Shown: positions 33,994-41,448 of the stretch, one piece after another
Position numbering within the stretch: the stretch's first letter is position 1
How the letters are laid out: each line of letters starts with the position of its first letter
Origin: Desulfuromonas sp. KJ2020
GTDB taxonomy: Bacteria; Desulfobacterota; Desulfuromonadia; Desulfuromonadales; SZUA-540
Direction: 5' to 3'
Length of the DNA: 64,000 nt
Assembly: GCF_024197615.1 (NCBI RefSeq)
Contig: NZ_JAKUKE010000003.1
Location: 1,265,436 to 1,329,435 of the forward strand
Position numbers and translations under genes: made by a program
Notes under the pieces: model-generated
What the model was told of the DNA's origin: nothing
Database searches by the model: none
The model's input: the letters and a program-made list of their open reading frames with translations, nothing else

Positions 33994-35187
33994 CTAGTCC
34001 AGGAGATAAACGTCCACGAGGGTTCCTGCCGCAACCAGATCCTCATCTCCCGGCAGGATGGCGATTCCCTCGGCCCGCACCATGGTAGAGACCATCCCCG
34101 TGTGCTGGTCACCGGCGCTGGCCGCGTAGAGGATATCCCCGTCCTGCGTCAGGCTGACCCGCATGAATTGCAACCGTCCCTTCTTTTTTTTGGTGGACTC
34201 CCGCAAAACGGCTCGAACGCGGGGTTTTACAGGGTCTATACCGCCGCCGATGCGTTCCAGGGCAGGCTTCACCAGAAACTCAAAAGTCATCAGGGTGGAG
34301 ACAGGATTGCCCGGCAACGAGAAGACCAGACAATCGCCTTTGACCCCGAAGGCGGTGGGATGCCCGGGCTTGATGGCCACCTTCCAGAAGAGTTCACGCA
34401 CACCGAGGTCGGCCAGCACGTCCCGCACCAGATCCCTGTCGCCGGCCGAGACGCCGGCCGAGGAGATGAGGATATCGGCCTTCAGGCCTTCAGCCAGTTT
34501 CAGACGCAAACTGTCCACCTCGTCGCGGGCGATCCCTAACAACAGCGGTTCTGCACCCGCTTCACGGACAGCGGCAGCCAGCGACAGAGAATTGCTGTTG
34601 ATGATCTGGCCCGGGGCGGGCATTTCGCCCAGTTCCACCAGTTCGTCCCCTGTGGAAAGGATGGCGACCCGCGGGCGTCGAAACACCGGCACGAAAGCCT
34701 GTCCGAAAGAGGCCAGCAGATTGATGCCGTCCGGGCGCAAACGGGTTCCGGCGGCCATAAAGGGCTTTCCCCGGGCGACATCCTCCCCCTGGCGACGAAT
34801 ATGCTGTCCCGGCTCAACCCTGGCCGTCAGCGTGATCCAGCCATCCGCCTCGGCAACCTCTTCGACGGGCACCACTGCATCGGCCCCGGCCGGCAGGGGG
34901 GCGCCGGTCATGATACGGATGGCGCCGCCCTGCTCCACCTTCTCGCGGGCCGGCGCCCCGGCAGGAATATAGCCGCTGACCTGGAGTGGTTTCGCGGCCC
35001 GGCAGTCCCGCGAGCGCACGGCAAATCCGTCCATGGCCGAGTTATCCCAGGCCGGCAGATCCCAGGTGGCGCACACGGCCTCGGCCAGCACGCGCCCGCA
35101 GGCCTCGGCCAGGGAAACACGTTCCTTCCCCAGGGGCCGGGCCTGGTCCAGAATGATCTGTCGGGCCTCTTCAAAACGTATCACCAT
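33994..35187 (-). CDS. moeA: MoeA, molybdopterin molybdenumtransferase
   Basis: Encodes 397 residues, typical length. Blocks include AMDGFAVRS, IMTGAPLPAGADAVVPVEE, RRQGEDVARG, ILSTGDELVELGEMPAPGQIINSN, SSAGVSAGDRDLVRDVL and FSLPGNPVSTLMTFEFLV. MoeA inserts molybdate (or possibly tungstate) into adenylylated molybdopterin. It lies 13 bp after the transporter ATPase gene, linking metal uptake with insertion. Confidence 0.95.
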   Translation of the reverse strand: MVIRFEEARQIILDQARPLGKERVSLAEACGRVLAEAVCATWDLPAWDNSAMDGFAVRSRDCRAAKPLQVSGYIPAGAPAREKVEQGGAIRIMTGAPLPAGADAVVPVEEVAEADGWITLTARVEPGQHIRRQGEDVARGKPFMAAGTRLRPDGINLLASFGQAFVPVFRRPRVAILSTGDELVELGEMPAPGQIINSNSLSLAAAVREAGAEPLLLGIARDEVDSLRLKLAEGLKADILISSAGVSAGDRDLVRDVLADLGVRELFWKVAIKPGHPTAFGVKGDCLVFSLPGNPVSTLMTFEFLVKPALERIGGGIDPVKPRVRAVLRESTKKKKGRLQFMRVSLTQDGDILYAASAGDQHTGMVSTMVRAEGIAILPGDEDLVAAGTLVDVYLLD

Positions 35188-35200
35188 CCAGAAAACTCCT

Positions 35201-35890
35201 TTACATCGCCCTTTTTTGTAGATTGGACCACGCGTTGATCAGCCTCCCGCCGTTCAGGGAAACGACCTTGCTGTCAAGCCGCGCGGGCTGGCCTGGGTCA
35301 TGGGTAGACATGACAATGGTCGTCCCCTGTTCGGCACAGAGATCACGGAGCCGCTTCTCGAACAGGGCCAGATGCCCCACATCGATATTGGCCAGCGGCT
35401 CGTCCAATAGCAGCACCCTGGGCTGCAGAACCAACGCACGGGCCAGAGCCACCCGCTGGATCTCTCCCCCCGAAAGCGCCCGGGAGGAACGCTGGGCAAA
35501 GCCCGCCAGACCGACGGATTCCAGCGCCGCCTCAATGCGGGCGGACCGCTGAGCACTGGCAATGTTCCGCAAACTCAGCCCGAAAGCCAGGTTGTCGTAG
35601 ATGCTCCCCTGAAAAAGATAGGGCGCCTGCTGAACCAGGGTCACCTCACGGCGCAGGCTGGCGTCGGCCAGGCCGCCGCGAAAGACAACGGCCCGGCCGT
35701 CGAACCGCAACAGGCCGCGCGTCGGGGGGGCCAGCAGGGCCAACAGGCGCAGCAAGGTCGTCTTGCCGGCCCCGTTTGGCCCGGTCAAACAGTAAAGCCG
35801 CCCTGCTTCAAGAGCCAGGGTGTCTATTTCCAACCGGAAGGCCGACCCCACGGCAACCCCAATATTTTCCAGCGAAAGAATCGGCTGCAT
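35201..35890 (-). CDS. tupC: TupC-type tungstate ABC transporter ATPase
   Basis: Encodes 229 residues with Walker A GPNGAGKTT, the signature ALSGGEIQRVALARAL, Walker B VLLLDEP and the switch histidine in STHDPGQ. It powers import through the adjacent permease. It lies 3 bp after tupB. The short length without a C-terminal regulatory TOBE domain fits TupC better than ModC. Confidence 0.9.
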   Translation of the reverse strand: MQPILSLENIGVAVGSAFRLEIDTLALEAGRLYCLTGPNGAGKTTLLRLLALLAPPTRGLLRFDGRAVVFRGGLADASLRREVTLVQQAPYLFQGSIYDNLAFGLSLRNIASAQRSARIEAALESVGLAGFAQRSSRALSGGEIQRVALARALVLQPRVLLLDEPLANIDVGHLALFEKRLRDLCAEQGTTIVMSTHDPGQPARLDSKVVSLNGGRLINAWSNLQKRAM

Positions 35891-35893
35891 GGA

Positions 35894-36580
35894 TCACCTC
35901 TGTTGCAGAATATTCATGGCCAGGTTGACTAACAGCGCCACCCCCAGCAGGATGAGGCCCAGCGCCAGGCCGAAAGCGAATTCCCCCTTGCTGGTTTCCA
36001 GGGCGATAGCCGTGGTCATGGTGCGGGTATGGTGGCGGATGTTACCGCCAAGCATCATGGCCACGCCGACTTCGGCGATGACCCGGCCGAAGCCGGCGAT
36101 AACCGCCGCCATGACGCCGAAACGCACTTCCCGCAGCAGCATCCAAACACCCCGCAGCCTGCCCGCTCCCAAAGTGAGGGCCGTGCTCAGAATGCGGGAA
36201 TCGGCCCCCACCACGGCAGCCAGGGTATAGTTGGCCACAATGGGCATTGCCAGCACCATCTGGCCCAGGATCATGGCGGCCGGGGTAAAGAGCAGCCCCC
36301 ACTCCCCCAGTGGCCCCTGCCGGCTGAGAAAGCCATAGAGTACCAGGCCCACTACCACCGTCGGCAGGGCCATGAGGGTATTCAGCAGGGTCAGCACCAG
36401 CCCCCGCCCCGGGAAGCGGCTGATTCCGACCAGAGCGCCAAAGGGAATGGCCAGGATCGCCGCCAGCACAATGGCCACCAGGGAGGTGTAGAGCGAGGTC
36501 CATACCGTGATGAAGACCTCGCCGTCAAAGGCCAGAATCAGCGCCAGGGCTTTTTGCAGAGAAGTGAAGATAAAATCCAA
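35894..36580 (-). CDS. tupB: TupB-type tungstate ABC transporter permease
   Basis: Encodes 228 residues with about five to six membrane helices. The permease EAA-type loop is GRVIAEVGVAMMLGGNIRHHTRTMTTAIALETSKGEFAFGLA. It follows the binding-protein gene by 6 bp and precedes the ATPase gene, the tupABC order. Confidence 0.9.
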   Translation of the reverse strand: MDFIFTSLQKALALILAFDGEVFITVWTSLYTSLVAIVLAAILAIPFGALVGISRFPGRGLVLTLLNTLMALPTVVVGLVLYGFLSRQGPLGEWGLLFTPAAMILGQMVLAMPIVANYTLAAVVGADSRILSTALTLGAGRLRGVWMLLREVRFGVMAAVIAGFGRVIAEVGVAMMLGGNIRHHTRTMTTAIALETSKGEFAFGLALGLILLGVALLVNLAMNILQQR

Positions 36581-36586
36581 AACCGC

Positions 36587-37396
36587 CTACTTTTCGTAAA
36601 TGAAGAAAAGAGGTTCTCCGTTCTTGTTGTAGGCGGCGATGGCCTGCTGACCCTGGGGAGAGACCAGGTAATCCATGAACTTGGTCGCCAGCTCGATTTT
36701 GACATGGGGGTGCTTCTTGGGATTGACGGCGATCACCCCGTAGGGATTGAACATGCGCTCGTCCCCTGCCACCAGGATTTTCAGGTCCGTCTTGCTGCGG
36801 TAGGCCACATAGGTGCCCCGATCCGCCAGCGTATAGCCCTGCAGCTCCGTGGCCATGTTGATGACCTCGCCCATGCCGAGCCCGGCCTCGACATAGTCCT
36901 TGCCGGCCGGAGCAAGACCGGCCGCCTGCCAGAGTTCGAGTTCCTTGTGATGCGTGCCGGACTTATCCCCACGGGAAACAAAGGCGCTATCCGAGGCGGC
37001 AATTTTTTTCATTGCGGCAGCGACGTCGCCCATGCCGGCGACACCGGCCGGGTCGGCGGCGGGGCCGAGCAGAACGAAGTCGTTGTACATCACGTCCCGG
37101 CGGTCGATCCCGTGGCCGGCGGCGACGAAGGCTTCTTCGAGGGCACGGGCATGCACCAGCACCACATCGACATCCCCCGCCTCCCCCAATTTGAGGGCCT
37201 TGCCGGTGCCGACGGCAATCACGTCAACCTGGCAGTCATTCGCCTGTTCGAAGGGGGGCAACAGGGCCATCAGCAGACCGGAGTTCTCCGTCGAGGTCGT
37301 GGTGGCCAGACGCAAGTGTTCCACCGACAAGGCCGGGCCAGCGCCCAGCAACAGACAACAGACAACAGACAGCAGACAGACTTTCCAAACTTTCAT
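36587..37396 (-). CDS. tupA: TupA-type tungstate-binding periplasmic protein
   Basis: Encodes 269 residues with a signal peptide ending ALS. The mature protein begins with the TupA ligand motif LATTTSTENSGLL (TTTS) and contains SRGDKSGTHHKE, the second oxyanion-contact block. These residues are typical of tungstate-selective TupA rather than ModA. Its leader contains a Moco/Tuco-like riboswitch and a terminator, so uptake is probably shut off when cofactor is sufficient. CGGAGG lies just before the ATG. Formate dehydrogenases often use tungsten, matching the downstream operon. Confidence 0.92.
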   Translation of the reverse strand: MKVWKVCLLSVVCCLLLGAGPALSVEHLRLATTTSTENSGLLMALLPPFEQANDCQVDVIAVGTGKALKLGEAGDVDVVLVHARALEEAFVAAGHGIDRRDVMYNDFVLLGPAADPAGVAGMGDVAAAMKKIAASDSAFVSRGDKSGTHHKELELWQAAGLAPAGKDYVEAGLGMGEVINMATELQGYTLADRGTYVAYRSKTDLKILVAGDERMFNPYGVIAVNPKKHPHVKIELATKFMDYLVSPQGQQAIAAYNKNGEPLFFIYEK

Positions 37397-37433
37397 AAAA
37401 CCTCCGTGAAGTAGCTGGGGGGAAATTCCCCAT

Positions 37434-37466
37434 AAAAAAGGAGCCTTCCTATTGGAAAAGGCCCCT
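37434..37466 (-). terminator. Terminator serving as riboswitch expression platform
   Basis: On the minus strand GGGGCCTTTTCC, loop AATA, GGAAGGCTCC is followed by TTTTTT, an intrinsic terminator located between the aptamer and the tupA ribosome-binding site. A palindrome GGGGAATTTCCCC follows immediately (about 37419-37432) and may be part of the same switch. Confidence 0.75.
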
Positions 37467-37482
37467 GACTACCCCATCGGCG

Positions 37483-37600
37483 GGGTTTACGGATGCTCTC
37501 CTTTCCAAAAGGGAGGCGCGGCCGTTTCCAGCCGAACCCAACGACCGGTCGCCCTGGGGTTGCCCCGGTAGGCGATGCGGTTCGGAGATGAAATTGTGGG
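37483..37600 (-). promoter_or_regulatory. Moco/Tuco-type riboswitch aptamer upstream of tupABC
   Basis: The minus-strand leader has the layout I recall for the moco RNA motif. A stem GAACC/GGTTC encloses GCCTACCGGGGCAACCCC and GGGCGACCGG; it is followed by GGCTGGAAACGGCCGCGCC, a hairpin CTCCCTTTTGGAAAGGAG, and GCATCCGTAAA. The motif regulates Mo/W cofactor and transport genes, which is exactly the set downstream. Edges are approximate. Identification is from memory of the consensus, not from a covariance search. Confidence 0.75.
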
Positions 37601-37626
37601 CGGGCGAAATAGAGCCCGATACCTGA

Positions 37627-39063
37627 TTACCCTTTCTGCCCGAGGCGGGCACCAAGCGTATCCGTCTGCTCAGCAGTATTTCCCGGGACCTGCTTTTCAC
37701 GCAAGTGGAAATATTCCTGCGGGGTGTTGATGTTGCGAAAAGAGAGGCCCTGCGGATCGAGTTCGGCCAAATCTTCCAGCGGCATCCGGACGACCTTCAC
37801 CTCATCGAAGAAGGCGACGATGCGCCGCTCGCCCCGGACCAGGGTTCTCTCCATGGCGGGCAGGCAGCCCTTGCCATAGACGGCATGCAGGGGTTCGAAG
37901 CCCTGCTCCCCCCAGGGGATGATCACGTCCCCCGTCTTCTCGGCCAGACAGAGGTGCCGGATGACCGCCGGGGAGACAAAAGGCATATCGCAGGCCACCA
38001 CGAAGATGCGCTCGTGACGGGCATGATGCAGGCCGGAGTGAATGCCGGCCAGGGAACCCTGGGCGCGATAGAGGTCGGGAACCTTGCAACAGGGGATATC
38101 GGCGTAGAGGTCAGGCGAGTTGGTGACGATAAGCACCTCGTCGAAAAGGGGGCTCAGGCGCCGGTAGATGTGATCGATGAAACGGGCACCATCGATGGGG
38201 AGCAGCGACTTGTCACTGCCCATGCGCCGACTTTCACCGCCGGCCAGGATAACCCCGGTAACTCCGGCAAGGCGCGGTTTCGCATCCGGCAGTCGTAAGC
38301 GCTCGGCATGGCTGAAAATCTCCATCGTTTCGGCCCGCACATAACCGATGAGGCAAATGCCTGCCTGCTCGCTCAGGCGCACGGCCATATCGGTGGGTGA
38401 GGTACGCGAGGCGATGGCGGCAATACCCAGGCGAGCCGCCTTGGCCACCATCTCGGTGGATACCCGCCCGGAAGTGACCAGCAATTTACCGGACAGATCG
38501 ACCCCCTTGAACAGCGCTTCGCCGGCGATGCGGTCAAGGGTATTGTGGCGACCGATATCCTCGGCGTAGAGGAGCATCTTCTGCCCATCCCCCACCGCCG
38601 CCGAGTGCATGCCGCCGTGGCGGCGGTACCCTTCGGCATGGCGCTGCAGCTCGCGCATGAGGGAAAAAATCGATTCGGGCGTGAAGGTCGGTGTGTCGCC
38701 ATCGTCAGAAAAGGAGGACTTAACGCCCTCGGCGGGAAAATCGAAAGTGATCCCTGTTCCGCAGCCCGAGGTCAGCACCGGCCGGAGATCGAGGGGGATA
38801 TTCTGGCGCAACTGCACCCGTGCCGCCCCGAAATCGCTGCAAATGCCCAGGCTGAGAATATCATCGAGGGTGGCAACCATGCCCTGCAGGCGAAAAAAGC
38901 CCGCCACCAGGTAATTGAGTTGATGGGGCGAGGAGATCAGGGTGGCCAGTTCGCGTCCGTTGACCGTCAGCCGCAGGGGGAATTCCCGCACGACGTCCCG
39001 CTCGCTGAGGCTCGCCCCCGTCCTATCCACCCGCACGATCTTCCCCTGGTTGTTCTGCTCCAT
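37627..39063 (-). CDS. fdhD: FdhD-MobA fusion: FDH sulfur transfer plus Mo-cofactor guanylylation
   Basis: Encodes 478 residues from the ATG at 39063 (MEQNNQGKIV), with GGGAGA about 5 nt upstream. The N-terminal half (about 1-250) is FdhD: EFPLRLTVNGRELATLISSP, GGMHSAAV, YAEDIGRHNTLDRIAGEA, TSGRVSTEMVAKAARLG. The C-terminal half (from about 267) is MobA: GVILAGGESRRMGSDKSLLP, YRAQGSLAGIHSGL, VVACDMPFVSP. FdhD passes IscS sulfur to the bis-MGD of formate dehydrogenase; MobA makes MGD. The FdhD loop reads SGCGTG, so only one cysteine of the CxxC pair known in E. coli is present. A sigma-54 promoter lies upstream. Confidence 0.93.
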   Translation of the reverse strand: MEQNNQGKIVRVDRTGASLSERDVVREFPLRLTVNGRELATLISSPHQLNYLVAGFFRLQGMVATLDDILSLGICSDFGAARVQLRQNIPLDLRPVLTSGCGTGITFDFPAEGVKSSFSDDGDTPTFTPESIFSLMRELQRHAEGYRRHGGMHSAAVGDGQKMLLYAEDIGRHNTLDRIAGEALFKGVDLSGKLLVTSGRVSTEMVAKAARLGIAAIASRTSPTDMAVRLSEQAGICLIGYVRAETMEIFSHAERLRLPDAKPRLAGVTGVILAGGESRRMGSDKSLLPIDGARFIDHIYRRLSPLFDEVLIVTNSPDLYADIPCCKVPDLYRAQGSLAGIHSGLHHARHERIFVVACDMPFVSPAVIRHLCLAEKTGDVIIPWGEQGFEPLHAVYGKGCLPAMERTLVRGERRIVAFFDEVKVVRMPLEDLAELDPQGLSFRNINTPQEYFHLREKQVPGNTAEQTDTLGARLGQKG

Positions 39064-39122
39064 GTTCTCTCCCGCATCGACCTTAACGACCGGTGGACGG
39101 TTAAAAATCCTTTGCTCCAGCA

Positions 39123-39139
39123 AAGCAGAAAACATGCCG
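39123..39139 (-). promoter_or_regulatory. Sigma-54 promoter of fdhD-mobA
   Basis: The minus strand reads CGGCATGTTTTCTGCTTT, with GG (39138-39137) and GC (39126-39125) exactly 10 nt apart. Predicted start near 39112, leaving a 5' leader of about 49 nt. Two palindromic sites lie about 78 and 96 bp upstream of the start. Confidence 0.7.
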
Positions 39140-39182
39140 ACCAGCGAACGTCGTCAAAACGCCCTTTTCCTCTTCGGGCAAC

Positions 39183-39216
39183 GGGTCAGGTTGACCCACC
39201 TGTGTCATTCTGATCC
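39183..39216. promoter_or_regulatory. Paired enhancer sites upstream of fdhD-mobA
   Basis: A perfect palindrome GGGTC-AGGTT-GACCC (39183-39197) is followed by an imperfect copy GTGTC-ATTCT-GATCC (39202-39216), centres 19 bp apart. The same half-sites and spacing recur at 44651-44665 upstream of the formate dehydrogenase operon. The rest of the 39064-39380 gap holds the promoter and the terminator listed next. Confidence 0.65.
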
Positions 39217-39320
39217 ACCCGATTGACTTCCTTACCGACTGCGATGATTTCATCATGATCCAAGCCAACCGGCAAACAGGATGAACGAAGTTCATGCAAT
39301 CGTGCAGGGCTCTCTGAAAG

Positions 39321-39354
39321 AACAAGGCCCGCAGCATCTGCCGCAGGCCTTGTT
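39321..39354 (-). terminator. Terminator of the formate dehydrogenase operon
   Basis: Inverted repeat AACAAGGCC / GGCCTTGTT with a further partly paired interior, followed on the minus strand by CTTTC. It lies 27 bp after the membrane-subunit stop codon. Confidence 0.7.
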
Positions 39355-39380
39355 GTTGAGAGAACATCTAAACCCTGTAC

Positions 39381-40601
39381 TTAGTGTCCGGAAGAAGAAA
39401 CGGCCTCCCCAGCCCCCTCCGTCTTGGCGCCATCGATGCGGCGAAAGGTATCCGGCAGCGAGTAATCGACGGTTTCCGGATGGTGCTCAAAGATAGGGAA
39501 GTATTTGGCAATGAGCACAAAGAACAGGATATGCGCCGCGATGATGCCCAAAGTGACCAGGGTCTCGATGATGGACGGCAGGTAGATATTGTTGGGGTCC
39601 ATCATACCGATCATCGACACGTTGAAGCGGTTGAGCACCAGCCCGAAAATAACCAGGCCGGCAGCGATGGCCCGACTGCGGTCATCTTCCCTGACGGACT
39701 TCAGCGTCAGCAGGATGAAGGGCAGAATAAATCCGACCCCGAATTCCAGAATGAAGGAGAGGGTGAGACCGGGACGATCGAAGAAAGGCCCTTCCGACAG
39801 CGCCAGCAGGCTGTAGATGCGCAGGGCGATATAGAACCCGAGGGTCCAGGGGAGAATCTGCGCCAGGGTGCGCAGCAGCACCCCTTCGTTGGGCTGCCCC
39901 ATCCATTTGTGGCTGGCCGTGGCTTCGAGAATAATGATGCACATGCCGGTACAGATGGCGCTGACCCAGAAGAGCAGCGGCAGCAGCGGGTTATACCAGA
40001 GGTTGTGCAGCTTGTCGACGGCAATAAGGAAGAAAGTGCCGAGAGAGCTCTGGTGCAAAGTGGAGATGGCCGCGGCCAGAATGACCAGGGGCATCTCCAG
40101 CCAGCGCAGCACCCGCAGGGGCACATGCCAGCCGAACTTCTCCGCCACCGGGGAGAGAAATTCGAGAAAGAGGACGGTCGTGTAGGCCATAACGCACATG
40201 GAGACTTCGAACATGGGCGAGTGCAGGTTCCAGTAGCGCAGCACGTGCCAGCCCTTGTGGGGCTGACCGAGATCGAGCAGCAGACCGACGCAGACCAGCG
40301 AATAGCCGAGAAAGCCGGTGACGATAGCCGGACGCACCAGCGGCTCGAGCTTCTTGATATTGAAGCAGTGGACGATGGCACCCAGGGTGAAGGCGCCGGC
40401 GGCCAGGGGCACGGCGGTGACGACGTCGAAGCTGATCCACAGACCCCAGGGGTAGGTATCGTCGAGGTTGGTGGTGACGCCCAGCCCGAAGACAAAACGG
40501 ACCAGCGAAGCGAGGGCGGCGATAACGACCAGGGCGATGAGGAACTTGACAAACAGGTGGTAGCCCTTGATTTCATTGACAACATATCTGGCGGCAGTCA
40601 T
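39381..40601 (-). CDS. HybB/NrfD-type membrane subunit of formate dehydrogenase
   Basis: Encodes 406 residues from the ATG at 40601 (MTAARYVVNEIKGY), with GGAGG 9 nt upstream; the frame's N-terminal extension overlaps the Fe-S gene and is not used. It has about ten membrane helices, with HybB-like blocks TTNLDDTYPWGLWISFDVVTAVPLAAGAF, LDLGQPHKGW, HQSSLGTFFLIA and LNRFNVSMIGM. NrfD/HybB proteins exchange electrons with menaquinone without haem. In E. coli FdnGHI this role is taken by the dihaem cytochrome FdnI, which is absent here. It lies 4 bp after the Fe-S gene. Confidence 0.92.
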   Translation of the reverse strand: MTAARYVVNEIKGYHLFVKFLIALVVIAALASLVRFVFGLGVTTNLDDTYPWGLWISFDVVTAVPLAAGAFTLGAIVHCFNIKKLEPLVRPAIVTGFLGYSLVCVGLLLDLGQPHKGWHVLRYWNLHSPMFEVSMCVMAYTTVLFLEFLSPVAEKFGWHVPLRVLRWLEMPLVILAAAISTLHQSSLGTFFLIAVDKLHNLWYNPLLPLLFWVSAICTGMCIIILEATASHKWMGQPNEGVLLRTLAQILPWTLGFYIALRIYSLLALSEGPFFDRPGLTLSFILEFGVGFILPFILLTLKSVREDDRSRAIAAGLVIFGLVLNRFNVSMIGMMDPNNIYLPSIIETLVTLGIIAAHILFFVLIAKYFPIFEHHPETVDYSLPDTFRRIDGAKTEGAGEAVSSSGH

Positions 40602-40605
40602 CGCT

Positions 40606-41448
40606 TTAGTCCTCCTTGCGCTCGGCAGAAGTCGGAGCCGCCGCAGCGGCCTCTCTTTCCTTCCGCAGACGTTCTTTACGGTGGTTGATCCAGGAAATAG
40701 CCGATAAGCCGCCGCCCACGGCAAGGAAGGCCGCCGGCACCAGGCGCAGGGCCTGCCAGGTATAGCCGGGCAGCGAACGCATGGTGACGGGCTTGAAGCC
40801 GAGCTCATCGAAGGGCAGGCTCGTCAGGTAGATAACGCTGGTGCCCCCCGCCTCGTCTTTGCCGTAAACCTTGTGAATGTAGCGCTGGGGATGTTCGGTG
40901 AGACGCCGTTCGGCCTCCTTGATCATCTCCTTACGCGGGCCATAAGTGATAGCCGTCGGGCAGGCGGTGGCGCAGGCGGGCTTCAAGCCCTCTTTAACAC
41001 GGCTGAAGCAGCCGGTGCATTTTTTCACCAGCGGAAAGGCTTTGCTCCATTCGTACTTGGGGATGCCGAAGGGACAGGCGATCATGCAGAAGCGGCAGCC
41101 GATGCAACGGTCAGCCTTGTAGACGACAGGCCCTTCCGTTGTCTTCACGAAGGCCCCGACCGGACAGACGGAGGCGCAGGCCGGCTCGTTGCAGTGCATG
41201 CACATCTCTTTATAGAAAGCGAACTCGTTCTGCCCGTTCTTCTGGTAATCGCGGAATTTGATGCGGGTCAGCGTCTTCTCCGACATGGCAGGCGGGTTCT
41301 GATAACCCTCACCGCTGAAAAAGGAGGTCTCCTCTGCCTCCAGCTGGTTCCACTGTTTACAGGCCACCTGGCAGCCACGGCAGCCGGTGCACTTGGTCAT
41401 ATCGATCAAAAAAGCTTTATCCTGGGAAAAATCGGTGCGCGAACTCAT
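40606..41448 (-). CDS. Four-cluster Fe-S subunit of formate dehydrogenase
   Basis: Encodes 280 residues with four ferredoxin-type cysteine clusters: CTGCRGCQVAC (20-30), CMHCNEPACASVC, CIGCRFCMIAC and CTGCFSRVKEGLKPACATAC. A C-terminal membrane anchor (about 235-257) and charged tail follow, as in FdnH/HybA. It relays electrons from the catalytic subunit to the membrane subunit. No own signal peptide is visible, so it may travel with the Tat-exported large subunit. It overlaps the large-subunit stop codon by 4 nt. Confidence 0.93.
   Translation of the reverse strand: MSSRTDFSQDKAFLIDMTKCTGCRGCQVACKQWNQLEAEETSFFSGEGYQNPPAMSEKTLTRIKFRDYQKNGQNEFAFYKEMCMHCNEPACASVCPVGAFVKTTEGPVVYKADRCIGCRFCMIACPFGIPKYEWSKAFPLVKKCTGCFSRVKEGLKPACATACPTAITYGPRKEMIKEAERRLTEHPQRYIHKVYGKDEAGGTSVIYLTSLPFDELGFKPVTMRSLPGYTWQALRLVPAAFLAVGGGLSAISWINHRKERLRKEREAAAAAPTSAERKED

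Noticed and set aside
36029-37414. 461-codon plus-strand open frame
   Set aside because: Antisense to tupA/tupB; composition shows repeated His/Gly/Arg typical of a GC-rich shadow frame.
37419-37432. GGGG/CCCC palindrome next to the tupA ribosome-binding site, similar to the cytochrome-island operators
   Set aside because: Spacer length and flanks differ, and it lies within the riboswitch/terminator region, so it is more likely RNA structure.
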